A stretch of 64,000 nucleotides of DNA from Rhodococcus sp040643435 (lineage in GTDB: Bacteria > Actinomycetota > Actinomycetes > Mycobacteriales > Mycobacteriaceae): NCBI RefSeq assembly GCF_040643435.1, contig NZ_JBEYUH010000005.1:186001-250000 (forward strand), in the 5' to 3' direction. Both the position numbers and the translations under genes were made by a program. This document shows positions 1 to 7,904 of the stretch, in pieces. The notes beneath the pieces were generated by a model that was given only the letters and a program-made list of their open reading frames with translations, made no database searches and was not told the origin of the DNA. The stretch's first letter is position 1. Every line of letters starts with the position of its first letter.

Positions 1-455
1 TACCAAAGTAACTGGGTGTTGGTGTTGAGCGGGGCTGCATAGAGCCGGTCCTGCCAGGTCGCGGACTCGAGAGGGCCTTCGAGCGTCCCCTCGGCCACCG
101 ACGCGGCAACCTCGTCGGGCAACGGGAGCGCCCATCCGGCCTCGGCGAACTCTGCCGTCCACACGACGTCGAGGGTCATGAGGTCGAGTCCCGGATCGTT
201 CCCCGTCAGCCGCCGCGCCAACTGCAGTCGCTGGTCGTCGGCGTTCTTCGGAAGCGTCCGCTGCTCGACGGTGTATCGACCGCCGGCTGCGACGGTACAC
301 GCCTGGGCGGCCTGCGCGTACTGCTCGGCGCCGTCTGCGGCGGTGTAGAAGGACAGGACGATACCGTTGCTCCCGCTACTGCATGCGGCCAGCCCCGACG
401 CCAGCAGGACCGCAGCCACGGAGGCCGTGACCGCCCGACTCACCCGCCGTCTCAT
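1..455 (-). CDS. lpqY: Trehalose-binding lipoprotein LpqY (5' part only)
   Basis: This is the N-terminal ~150 residues of an extracellular solute-binding lipoprotein; the gene runs off the left edge. The start is the ATG at 455. A short basic stretch, a hydrophobic h-region and a lipobox-like ASGLAAC give a lipoprotein signal. The mature start (GIVLSFYTAADGAEQ), then RLQLARRLTGNDPG, VVWTAEFAEAGWALPL and NTNTQLLW, closely match mycobacterial LpqY as I remember it. LpqY captures trehalose for the SugABC ABC importer, which recycles trehalose released during mycolate transfer. sugABC would be expected just outside the window. It lies downstream of the Eis-like gene on the same strand with a 100 bp gap. 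Functional call confident; completeness cannot be judged. Confidence 0.85.
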   Translation of the reverse strand, partial: MRRRVSRAVTASVAAVLLASGLAACSSGSNGIVLSFYTAADGAEQYAQAAQACTVAAGGRYTVEQRTLPKNADDQRLQLARRLTGNDPGLDLMTLDVVWTAEFAEAGWALPLPDEVAASVAEGTLEGPLESATWQDRLYAAPLNTNTQLLW

Positions 456-555
456 GCGCGCCTCCGCTCGCATCGTGGACCTCGTCGTCCGATCCCGACG
501 ATAACGCCCGTATCGGCTAACCGTTGCGAAACGAGCGGGGCTTACCTAAGCGGTA

Positions 556-1785
556 TCAGAACGACGTTCCTGCGAACGGAGCACACGGCCAGGAGAACAG
601 CAGGTCGGCGATGTCGGGGGCGTCGGCCCGGTGCACGCGTACGCGACCTGCGGCGATCATGCGATGCCAACCTGTCCCACCGAGCAGGAGCGCCCCGAGA
701 TCGGCGACGTCCAACGACAGGTCGGCCGGCCCCGAGGTGCGCGCCGCACCGGCGGCAGAGATCTCGAAGGTACCGGAGTTGTCGGTGAGCAAGGTGTCGG
801 TCACCTCCACCTTCACCGAACCGGACCCCCGATAGGTGCGCGCTGCGAGTACGCGATCGAGGTCGAGGATGCGCAACCACGTCTCGTCGGAGACCGAGCG
901 GATCTGCACGGCGCGCGCGTCGCCCAGCATCAGCGGGAGCGGATCGTCCTCCGGGAGCGCCGTGAATCGCAACCTGTCCACCAGGTCGAGGCCCAGCAGG
1001 AAACGGGTCAGGCCGGCATGCGCCTCCGGCGACGGGGCAAAGAAGTCGTCTACGACGACGGTGCGATTCCGGCTGGTGAACCATTCGTGTGTGTCGACGG
1101 GGTGGTACCGGACGAATCCGTCCTCGTGTCCCGGCTCGCCGTGTACCGCCACGTACATCGGGTCGGTGAGCGAGGCGGCCCGCCACTTACGCGAGTTCCA
1201 CCAGTACTCCGACCGGTCGATCATGCCGGGACGTGACGGCAGATGCCGGGAATGTATCTGCGCCAGCAGGTCCCATGCGTCGGGATAGGACGACAAGCGC
1301 ACCGGCCCGCTCTCGGGAAGACCGGGACGCAGGGAGGCCCGGCGCACATCGACGTCGACGGATACCGAGGTGGACGCGACGCCGTAACCGAACCGCCCGT
1401 AGATCGTCGCTTCGGAGGCACGCAGCGTCGCGAGAATCTCGCCACGATCCCGCGCGTCACTCAGCTGGCGGTGCACGAGACCGGAGATCACTCCGCGACG
1501 CGTGTGGGTCGGCAGGACACCGATGTGGGTGACTGCCGCGTGCGGCACCCGCACACCACCCGGCAGGGTCAGCTTTCCGCTCGTGGCGTCGACCGTGCCG
1601 ACCAGCATGCCGTCGAGGAAGGCACCCCAGGTGCGGCCGGCTTCGAGATACCGATTCACCGTTCCGCCGGGGACTTCGGGCCACGACGGCAGACCCACCA
1701 TTGCCGTCCGGAACAGCGCCGATGCCTGACGCAGTTCGTCCTCCGACTCGAGAATTCTGATCTCCGGCTCAGTGCGTTCACCCAT
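556..1785 (-). CDS. eis: Eis-family GNAT N-acetyltransferase
   Basis: The 409-residue protein matches the Eis family (enhanced intracellular survival), which acetylates amines, including aminoglycosides at several positions, using acetyl-CoA. An N-terminal GNAT domain contains the acetyl-CoA loop region THIGVLPTHTRRGV. A second degenerate GNAT domain and a C-terminal sterol-carrier-like domain follow. The chain ends in Phe (FAGTSF), as expected for Eis, whose C-terminal carboxylate is thought to act as the catalytic base. The length matches the family. The start is ATG at 1785; no strong ribosome site precedes it. Mycobacterial eis is not normally beside lpqY, so this is a lineage-specific arrangement. 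Physiological substrate unknown. Confidence 0.85.
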   Translation of the reverse strand: MGERTEPEIRILESEDELRQASALFRTAMVGLPSWPEVPGGTVNRYLEAGRTWGAFLDGMLVGTVDATSGKLTLPGGVRVPHAAVTHIGVLPTHTRRGVISGLVHRQLSDARDRGEILATLRASEATIYGRFGYGVASTSVSVDVDVRRASLRPGLPESGPVRLSSYPDAWDLLAQIHSRHLPSRPGMIDRSEYWWNSRKWRAASLTDPMYVAVHGEPGHEDGFVRYHPVDTHEWFTSRNRTVVVDDFFAPSPEAHAGLTRFLLGLDLVDRLRFTALPEDDPLPLMLGDARAVQIRSVSDETWLRILDLDRVLAARTYRGSGSVKVEVTDTLLTDNSGTFEISAAGAARTSGPADLSLDVADLGALLLGGTGWHRMIAAGRVRVHRADAPDIADLLFSWPCAPFAGTSF

Positions 1786-1873
1786 GAATCGACACTATCG
1801 AGACCGAAACTCGGTCCGCGGACGAACGGACGTGACGTTCGGTACACGGACGCCGGGCGGGTAGGTTGCCACC

Positions 1874-2305
1874 GTGCGACGCGAGTGGGATCCAGCAGAC
1901 GCCGGAGTGCTGCAACTGCCGTCCGGCCGGCTCGTGCGAGGGCGCGGGATGTACCGATCGGCGCCGGACGAGCCCTTCCCCGACTTCGGGGTGTATCTCC
2001 TCGCGCGTCCACCCGTTCCGTTCGAGTGGGAGTCACGGTGGATCCGCTGGCCGGACTTCCGTACGCCGCACGACCCGGAGGACGCACACGCCGTTCTGTA
2101 CGAGACGTGGGTCCGAGCGGGCCGGCAACGGGTGGAGATCGCCTGTGGGCGCGGACGCGGCCGGACCGGGACGGCACTCGCATGCCTTGCCGTCCTCGAC
2201 GGTCTCTCCCCCGACGAAGCGGTCGAATTCGTACGGCGGCACTATCATCCGCGGGCTGTCGAGACTCCGTGGCAGCGCCGGTTCGTCGCGCGGACGAGCG
2301 CCTGA
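1874..2305 (+). CDS. Protein-tyrosine-phosphatase-like protein
   Basis: A 143-residue protein with a GTG start at 1874. The phosphatase loop C-X5-R is seen as CGRGRGRTG (Cys91, Arg97), followed by a helix, as in cysteine-dependent dual-specificity/tyrosine phosphatases. The His that normally precedes the Cys is Ala here. A possible general-acid Asp lies in the WPDFRTPHD segment. Substrate is unknown; small actinobacterial proteins of this type are usually only annotated as protein phosphatases. It stands alone, divergent from eis and convergent with the coiled-coil gene, with a 4 bp gap. Family call moderate, activity unproven. Confidence 0.6.
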   Translation: MRREWDPADAGVLQLPSGRLVRGRGMYRSAPDEPFPDFGVYLLARPPVPFEWESRWIRWPDFRTPHDPEDAHAVLYETWVRAGRQRVEIACGRGRGRTGTALACLAVLDGLSPDEAVEFVRRHYHPRAVETPWQRRFVARTSA

Positions 2306-2309
2306 ACAC

Positions 2310-3161
2310 TCAGTTCTTCGTCCGGGCCAGATGCGCCTCTGCGGCCGAGACCGCACGTTCGGCAGCCACCACCCGCTTCTTCGCCTCGGCAGCGGCCCGC
2401 CGCGCGAAGGTGCGCTGCTGCTCCGCGTGTTCGAGGCCGGCCCGCAGGTCGGCGACCTCCGATTCGTGGCGGGCCAATTCTCGTTCCGCTGTCGCCGCGG
2501 CTGCGCGCGCTTCGTCCGCCGTGCTGTGCGCGGTGTCGAGCGCGGCGGCGGCCGCGTCGATCTCGGCTTCGCGCGCGGTGCGTTCCGCCTCCGCGCGCAT
2601 GGTGTCGTCACCCTGCGACTTCGGGTGCTCCTGCTCTTCCTCCCGCCCGGACCGGTCGCGTACGACGGTGAGCGGCATCGCGGACAGATCACCGAATCCG
2701 TCCGCTTCGACGATCGCATCGAGGCGGCCCTGCCGGACCTGCTCACCGACCTCGGGGTCGGACAGCGCCGCGTTGAGAGTGCGGCCCACTTCCCTCAGTG
2801 CGGTCTCCGAGACGGTACGGCCGCGTTCGGCGGCGAGGCGGCCCGCATCGCGTTCGAGCGCTGCGACCACCCGGCGGCGCTGCTCGGACAGCTTCCGCAA
2901 GTCGCTACCCGACAGGCGTCGCTGTGCGGTGCGCAGGGCAGATCCGATGTCGAGCAGCGCTGCAAGCTCTTCGGCCCGTTCGCGTGCGAGGAGATTGACC
3001 ATCCAGGCCGCGACGGTCGGCTTGCGCAGCCGGCCGATCGCCGCCGTGAGATCGCGGTCGCCCGCCTCACGCGCCTGCGCCGCGAAGTCGGAGCGGGCGG
3101 CCACGAAGTCGCCTGGGTCGAGGCCGTAGAGGGCCTCGGCCACAGAATCGAGATCGGGCAT
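2310..3161 (-). CDS. Ala/Arg/Glu-rich coiled-coil protein, unknown function
   Basis: A 283-residue protein I cannot assign to a named family. The first ~100 residues are a helical globular region (RKPTVAAWMVNLLARER). From about residue 165 to the end there is a long Ala/Glu/Arg-rich heptad-like stretch, very probably coiled coil. No signal peptide or membrane segment is seen, so it is probably cytoplasmic. ATG start at 3161 without an obvious ribosome site. Codon use is like its neighbours. It is transcribed towards the phosphatase-like gene and is probably monocistronic. Confidence 0.6.
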   Translation of the reverse strand: MPDLDSVAEALYGLDPGDFVAARSDFAAQAREAGDRDLTAAIGRLRKPTVAAWMVNLLARERAEELAALLDIGSALRTAQRRLSGSDLRKLSEQRRRVVAALERDAGRLAAERGRTVSETALREVGRTLNAALSDPEVGEQVRQGRLDAIVEADGFGDLSAMPLTVVRDRSGREEEQEHPKSQGDDTMRAEAERTAREAEIDAAAAALDTAHSTADEARAAAATAERELARHESEVADLRAGLEHAEQQRTFARRAAAEAKKRVVAAERAVSAAEAHLARTKN

Positions 3162-3233
3162 GAGATCGACAGTAGTAGCGCGACCCGCACCGCGACGAGT
3201 CCTGTCTCGACGGCCGCTCGGCCATCGAGACGG

Positions 3234-3719
3234 TCAGATCGCGAGCTTGGCGAGGATGTCGCGTGCCTGCTCGGCGTTTCGCGGCTGGCACAGCACGTCG
3301 TACCGGCCTGCGACGAGCTGCATGGTGGAGGAGAAGTCTCGCTGGCCACGGGTCGCGGCGTAGGGGATGGTCGCCGAGATGAGGCCGAAGACGATGCCGC
3401 CGACGAGACCGACGAGCAGCGGGCCGAGGAAATCGGTCGAGAAGATGCCGAGCAGCAGACCGAAGAACACACCGAGCCATGCGCCCGACACGATTCCTCC
3501 GCCGATCACCTTCGGCCAGGTGAGCCGCCCGGTGACCCGCTCTACCTGCATGAGATCGACACCGACGATCGTGACGTCCTCGACGGCGAAGTTCTGATCG
3601 GCCAGGTGGTCCACAGCGCGCTGTGCTTCGGCGTAGGTGGGATACGAACCGACGGGCCAGCCCGTGGGAGGAGTCGGCAGGCCGGGGACCTGACGACCGG
3701 GTCCGAGGGGATTCGTCAT
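3234..3719 (-). CDS. General stress protein 17M-like membrane protein
   Basis: A 161-residue protein with a Pro/Gly-rich start, a short alpha/beta domain (SYPTYAEAQRAVDHLADQNF, then VEDVTIVGVDL) typical of the general stress protein 17M-like domain, and two hydrophobic Gly-rich segments (about residues 70-110) forming a hairpin in the membrane. The ATG at 3719 is preferred over an upstream one at 3776 because AAGGAG lies 11 nt before it and the extra N-terminus does not look like coding sequence. Such proteins occur widely in actinobacteria; the role is unknown beyond stress association in Bacillus relatives. Single gene. Confidence 0.7.
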   Translation of the reverse strand: MTNPLGPGRQVPGLPTPPTGWPVGSYPTYAEAQRAVDHLADQNFAVEDVTIVGVDLMQVERVTGRLTWPKVIGGGIVSGAWLGVFFGLLLGIFSTDFLGPLLVGLVGGIVFGLISATIPYAATRGQRDFSSTMQLVAGRYDVLCQPRNAEQARDILAKLAI

Positions 3720-3838
3720 GTGATGTTCGACTCCTTCGCGATAACAGGCCGTCCGTCGCGGCGCGTCGTCCCCCATTCTGCCCCGAAACGCAACGCGCCC
3801 GCTCCAGCGGTTCGCCTGATATGTCCTCTTCTGCGCCG

Positions 3839-4798
3839 CTATCCCGTCGGTGGTTCGAAGGTCTGCGTCCGCTGCAGTCCGGCGGCGCGGCCTTTCGCCG
3901 AGATCACGAGCGCCATCTTCCTGCTCGCCTCGTCGATCATCTCGTCACCGAGCATCACCGCTCCGCGGGCACCGCCTGCGGCCGAGGTATGCCATTCGTA
4001 GGCATCGAGGATGAGTTCGGCCTTGTCGTAGTCCTCCTGGCGCGGGCTGAACACCTCGTTCGCAGCATCGATCTGGCTGGGGTGCAGCACCCACTTGCCG
4101 TCGAAGCCGAGGGCTGCGGTCCGCTGCGCCGACCGGCGGAAGGCATCGACGTCCCGGATCTGGAGGTAGGGGCCGTCGATGGCCTGCAGTCCGTGGGCAC
4201 GCGCCGCCATGAGGATCGTCATGAGGATGTGGTGGTAGGCGTCGCCACGGTCGTAACCCTCGGGCTGTTCCCCGACGACGAGGGTGCGCATGTTGATGCT
4301 GGCCATGAAATCGGCGGGGCCGAACACGAGTGTCTCCACACGTGGACTCGCCGTCGCGATCTCGTCGATGTTGGTCAGCCCGATCGCGTTCTCGATCTGC
4401 GGTTCGATACCGATGCGCCCGACCTCGAGACCGTGCGCCTTCTCGATCTGCGTGAGCAGCAGATCGAGCGCCTTCACATGACTCGCATCGGGCACCTTCG
4501 GCAGCAGAATCGCGTCGAGATTCCCACCGGCACCGCCGACCACCGTCGCAACGTCGAGATAGGTGGCGTCCGTGGTCCAGTCGTTGACCCGCACGACCTT
4601 GATCTGATTGCCCCAGCCGTCCTCGTTCAGGGCTTCGACGATTGTTGTCCGTGCCTGCTCCTTCGCGAGCGGCGACACTGCGTCCTCGAGGTCGAGGAAG
4701 ATCTCGTCGGCCGGGAGCCCCTTGGCCTTGTCGATCATCTTCCGGCTGCTGCCGGGAACCGCGAGCACCGACCGCCGGGGCCTGAACGAGAACGACAT
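3839..4798 (-). CDS. HpcH/HpaI aldolase / citrate-lyase beta-like (CitE-like) enzyme
   Basis: A 319-residue TIM-barrel lyase of the CitE/malyl-CoA lyase family. Family marks seen include RRSVLAVPGSSRKM near the start, the metal-site DLEDAV, IGIEPQIENA and a late WVLHPSQI. Members cleave or form malyl-CoA, beta-methylmalyl-CoA or citramalyl-CoA with Mg2+. No CitF/CitD partners are present, so a stand-alone acyl-CoA lyase or thioesterase role is likely. The start chosen is ATG 4798 (MSFSFRP); the longer reading from 4873 would overlap the divergent MgtE-like gene. An upstream GGAGG is 12 nt away. Exact substrate not predictable. Confidence 0.75.
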   Translation of the reverse strand: MSFSFRPRRSVLAVPGSSRKMIDKAKGLPADEIFLDLEDAVSPLAKEQARTTIVEALNEDGWGNQIKVVRVNDWTTDATYLDVATVVGGAGGNLDAILLPKVPDASHVKALDLLLTQIEKAHGLEVGRIGIEPQIENAIGLTNIDEIATASPRVETLVFGPADFMASINMRTLVVGEQPEGYDRGDAYHHILMTILMAARAHGLQAIDGPYLQIRDVDAFRRSAQRTAALGFDGKWVLHPSQIDAANEVFSPRQEDYDKAELILDAYEWHTSAAGGARGAVMLGDEMIDEASRKMALVISAKGRAAGLQRTQTFEPPTG

Positions 4799-4856
4799 GA
4801 CCTGACCAGACCTCCGGGTTCCGGGAACAGCGTGGGCACGCTCTAGCCTGGCAATC

Positions 4857-6131
4857 ATGGCAGCAGTGAGCAAGGTCTACGTCGCGCGGCTGGCCGGACT
4901 GGTCGTTCTCGGCCCCGACGGCGAATCCATCGGCCGCGTCCGCGATGTCGTGCTGACCATCCGAGTCGGGCGACAGCCGCCCCGCGCGCTGGGGCTGGTC
5001 GTCGAACTGCCCACCCGCAAGCGGATCTTCGTGCCGATGCTGCGTGTGACCGCGATCGAGCCGGGTGCGGTCACCCTCGTCACCGGCAATGTGAGTCTGC
5101 GCCGGTTCAACCAGCGGCCGTCGGAGGTGCTCGCTCTGGGGCAGGTCCTCGATTCCCGTGTGCGAGTCGACGACCCGGAACTGCCGGACCTGATGGGTGT
5201 CGATGCAGTGGTGGTGGATCTGGGCATCGAACTCATGCGCACGCGCGACTGGGTGGTCGCCCGGGTCGCGGTACGTCGCCATCGCGGCCGGCTCGCGCGG
5301 CGCTCGCATGTGCACATCGTGGAATGGCCGCACGTGCACGGTCTCACCCAGCAGGCGCTGGCTATGCCCGGCCAAGGTGTCGCGCAGTTGCTGTTGCAGT
5401 TCGAGGACATGCGGCCGGCGGACGTCGCGAACGCGCTGCGGGACCTGCCGACCAAGAGGCGAACCGAGGTGGCGGCAGCGCTCGACGACGAACGCCTCGC
5501 CGACATCGTGCAGGAGTTGCCCGCAGACGATCAGACGGAGCTGCTCACCCAGCTCGGTCTCGATCGCGCGGTTGCGGTGCTCGAAGCGATGGATCCCGAC
5601 GACGTCGCCGACCTTCTCGGCGAACTCCCCGCCACGGACGCCGAATCGTTTCTGCAACGGATGGATCCCGAGGACTCGGAGCCGGTGCGCCGCCTGCTCG
5701 AGCACTCCCCCGACACAGCGGGCGGTCTGATGACCCCCGAGCCGGTGGTCCTGACTCCGGCGACCACCGTGGCCGAAGCTCTGGCACGCGCGCGCAATCC
5801 GGATCTGACCCCGGCGCTGGCGTCGATGGTCTTCGTCGTCCGCCCGCCCACCGCGACTCCCACCGGAAAGTATCTGGGCTGCGTCCATCTGCAACGATTA
5901 CTCCGGGAACCCCCCGCGAGCCTGGTCGGTGGGGTCGTCGACGACGACCTTCCCCGCTTGGCTCCCGACGACGCCTTGACCACCGTCACGCGGTACTTCG
6001 CGACGTACAACCTGGTGTGCGGCCCGGTGGTGGACGACGAAGGGCACCTACTCGGCGCGGTGAGCGTCGACGACGTGCTCGACCATCTGCTGCCCGAGGA
6101 CTGGCGCGAGGAGGACACCGAGGATGAGTGA
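4857..6131 (+). CDS. Soluble MgtE-N/CBS-domain protein (no transport domain)
   Basis: A 424-residue protein. Residues ~1-110 look like a PRC-barrel-type beta domain, ~175-275 are the helical MgtE_N repeat (DVANALRDLPTKRR, LADIVQELPADDQ, LLGELPATDAE) and ~290-415 are a CBS pair. The five-helix Mg2+ channel domain of true MgtE is missing: the chain ends soon after the second CBS domain (LPEDWREED). This is the layout of Rv1232c. It overlaps the following DUF1003 membrane gene by 8 nt, so the two are probably co-translated and may form a two-part membrane complex (inference). Mg2+ or nucleotide sensing is plausible; transport by itself is unlikely. Confidence 0.8.
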   Translation: MAAVSKVYVARLAGLVVLGPDGESIGRVRDVVLTIRVGRQPPRALGLVVELPTRKRIFVPMLRVTAIEPGAVTLVTGNVSLRRFNQRPSEVLALGQVLDSRVRVDDPELPDLMGVDAVVVDLGIELMRTRDWVVARVAVRRHRGRLARRSHVHIVEWPHVHGLTQQALAMPGQGVAQLLLQFEDMRPADVANALRDLPTKRRTEVAAALDDERLADIVQELPADDQTELLTQLGLDRAVAVLEAMDPDDVADLLGELPATDAESFLQRMDPEDSEPVRRLLEHSPDTAGGLMTPEPVVLTPATTVAEALARARNPDLTPALASMVFVVRPPTATPTGKYLGCVHLQRLLREPPASLVGGVVDDDLPRLAPDDALTTVTRYFATYNLVCGPVVDDEGHLLGAVSVDDVLDHLLPEDWREEDTEDE

Positions 6132-6645
6132 CCGCAGCACGCAGGGCCGCTCGCGCCTCGAGACACCTCAGTCGTCGAGATTCCGGTTCAACTTCGACGC
6201 CGAAGCGGTCGGCCGGGTGAGCGAGTCGATCGCGCGATTCCTCGGAACCGGTCGCTATCTCGCCATCCAGACGATCGTCGTGATCGTGTGGATCCTGCTC
6301 AACATCACCGCGGTCGGGCTGCAGTGGGATCCCTATCCCTTCATCCTGCTCAACCTTGCCTTCTCGACCCAGGCGGCCTATGCGGCCCCGCTCATCCTGC
6401 TCGCGCAGAACCGGCAGGAGAACCGCGACCGCGTGTCGCTCGAGGAGGACCGCGCCCGCGCCGAGCAGACGAAGGCGGACACCGAGTTCCTGGCGCGGGA
6501 ACTGGCGGCCCTTCGACTTGCGGTGGGCGAGGTCGCCACCCGTGACTATCTGCGCCGCGAACTCGACGACCTGCGCGCGCTGCTCGCCGACGACGAGAAC
6601 GAGGACGACGCCGGCAATCCGCGCTCGCGCGCTCCGCGACGCTGA
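6124..6645 (+). CDS. DUF1003 membrane protein
   Basis: A 173-residue DUF1003 protein. A basic cytoplasmic N-terminus and conserved FNFDAEAVGRVSESIARFLG precede two membrane helices (about residues 45-65 and 78-98; NLAFSTQAAYAAPLILLAQN). A charged Glu/Arg coiled coil follows (~98-155). The start overlaps the end of the MgtE-like gene, indicating translational coupling. The same pair occurs in mycobacteria. Biochemical function is not known; pairing with an MgtE_N/CBS protein suggests a sensor-membrane partner arrangement, which is inference. Confidence 0.8.
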   Translation: MSDRSTQGRSRLETPQSSRFRFNFDAEAVGRVSESIARFLGTGRYLAIQTIVVIVWILLNITAVGLQWDPYPFILLNLAFSTQAAYAAPLILLAQNRQENRDRVSLEEDRARAEQTKADTEFLARELAALRLAVGEVATRDYLRRELDDLRALLADDENEDDAGNPRSRAPRR

Positions 6646-6648
6646 GAT

Positions 6649-6669
6649 CCGGACAATACGGTTGTCCGG
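6649..6669 (+). terminator. Possible weak hairpin terminator after DUF1003 gene
   Basis: An 8-bp perfect stem (CCGGACAA / TTGTCCGG) with a 5-nt loop starts 4 nt after the DUF1003 stop codon. There is no T-run after it, so it may be a weak terminator or only a processing structure. Confidence 0.35.
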
Positions 6670-6751
6670 GACGGCCGGTTGCACACAACCGCGCATCCTT
6701 CTGTAACCTTCGTCACAGCAGCCGAATGGGTGGTCGAGGGAGGGTGATCGC

Positions 6752-7681
6752 GTGCGGTGGAAGGTCGGGCTGACGATTCCGGTGATTCTCGCCGCAGGAC
6801 TCGTGACAACTGCGTCGTCGGCACAGGTCGTCGCCGGGACAGCGGCCACCGACACCGAGCCCGAGGTCGCCGTCACGGCGGTCGGCCTGCTTCCGGGGGA
6901 AGTGCGTGAGGCGCAACCGCCGCGCAGCCCGGGCACCCCACTTCCCCCCGGCGCTCCTCCGGCCACGGTCGCCCCGGGTACACCCACCGTCTTCGGCGAC
7001 GGGGAGCTCGCGATTCCCGAACTCGTCTTCTACGCCTATCGAGCAGCGGAGATGCAATTGGCCATCGACGCGCCCGAGTGCGGGCTACCTTGGAACCTGC
7101 TCGCCGCGATCGGCCGCCTGAACTCCGGGCACGCCGACGGTGGCCGGACCGACGTCCTGGGAACGCTGACGACTCCGGTCGTCACCCCGGACGGCCTCCT
7201 CGGACCGATGCGCCTGGCCCCGGCAGCCTGGGAGCGATATTCCGCCGACGGCAATGCGGACGGCACCGCCGATCCGCAGAACATCTTCGACTCGACCCTG
7301 GCCGCAGGCGTTCGGATGTGCGCCGAGGGTGGGAACTTGCGCGAGCCCGACGGCGAAGCGCGGGCGGCGGCCATGTTCGATCCGTCTCCGGACTATCTCG
7401 CGAATGTCCGGACCTGGTCCCGTGAATACGCAAAGACGGCCGAGGTCGCCCCTGCCGAACTTGCTCCCGTCCCGGCACGCCCGGTTCCCGGCGCGGCCGA
7501 CGTGGCCGCCCCGGCTCCGGCGATCACCGCGCCCCCGCCTGTTGCTCCGGCCGATTCCCAGGGCGGCGAGCAAGGAGCGAGCGAGGCACCGACCGAGCCG
7601 GCGTTTCCCTCGCTTCCGGCTCTGCCTCCGCTGCCGCCTCTACCCGAAATCCCTTGCTTGGTAGCCGCCTTCTGCGAGTGA
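6752..7681 (+). CDS. Exported lytic-transglycosylase-like protein lacking catalytic Glu
   Basis: A 309-residue protein with GTG start at 6752 and GAGGGAGGG 7 nt upstream. An N-terminal signal peptide (IPVILAAGLVTTASSA) is followed by a Pro-rich linker, a transglycosylase-like domain (~90-225) and a Pro/Ala-rich tail ending in FCE. The domain aligns by eye with the next gene, but the catalytic motif GRVESGH is GRLNSGH here: Asn124 replaces the catalytic Glu. Other landmarks (GPMRLAPAAWERY, DGTADPQNIFDST) are kept. It is therefore probably a non-catalytic paralogue that could bind peptidoglycan or modulate its neighbour (inference). Same position as Rv1230c. Confidence 0.75.
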   Translation: MRWKVGLTIPVILAAGLVTTASSAQVVAGTAATDTEPEVAVTAVGLLPGEVREAQPPRSPGTPLPPGAPPATVAPGTPTVFGDGELAIPELVFYAYRAAEMQLAIDAPECGLPWNLLAAIGRLNSGHADGGRTDVLGTLTTPVVTPDGLLGPMRLAPAAWERYSADGNADGTADPQNIFDSTLAAGVRMCAEGGNLREPDGEARAAAMFDPSPDYLANVRTWSREYAKTAEVAPAELAPVPARPVPGAADVAAPAPAITAPPPVAPADSQGGEQGASEAPTEPAFPSLPALPPLPPLPEIPCLVAAFCE

Positions 7682-7693
7682 GACCAGGCAACC

Positions 7694-7734
7694 CGCCGAC
7701 GACGACACGCGCTGCGGGCGTGTCGTCATCGGCG
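7694..7734 (+). terminator. Hairpin terminator after the first transglycosylase-like gene
   Basis: The inner 10-bp perfect stem GACGACACGC / GCGTGTCGTC (7-nt loop) is extended by CGCCGA / TCGGCG across one mismatch and followed by TTT. It begins 13 nt after the stop codon, separating the two paralogous genes into distinct transcripts. Confidence 0.55.
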
Positions 7735-7867
7735 TTTCCGGTGGCCGATCCCGCCCGCCCCTAGCAGCACGAATCGGCAACGACACCCGCGCCCTCTCCC
7801 CAGTTACATCACGGTTGAGTAACAGAACGGCATCGAATGCTGTAGCGTCGGCCCAGCACGTAACGAA

Positions 7868-7887
7868 GGTGTCTCGCCAAAGACACC
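7868..7887 (+). promoter_or_regulatory. 5' leader hairpin just before a TTG start
   Basis: A 7-bp perfect stem GGTGTCT / AGACACC with loop CGCCAA ends 3 nt before the GGGAGGG ribosome site of the intact transglycosylase gene (TTG start 7905). Its position suggests a translational or mRNA-stability element. I do not recognise a known riboswitch class, although related cell-wall hydrolase genes in actinobacteria can carry cyclic-di-AMP riboswitches. Confidence 0.45.
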
Positions 7888-7904
7888 CGAGGGAGGGTTA
7901 TCCA

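Noticed and set aside
3945..5894. 649-codon open frame on the minus strand
   Set aside because: It spans the MgtE-like gene and part of the CitE-like gene in the wrong frame and has no recognisable domain.
7740..7904. Possible cyclic-di-AMP riboswitch upstream of the transglycosylase gene
   Set aside because: Only a short local hairpin is seen; I find none of the conserved riboswitch core segments.
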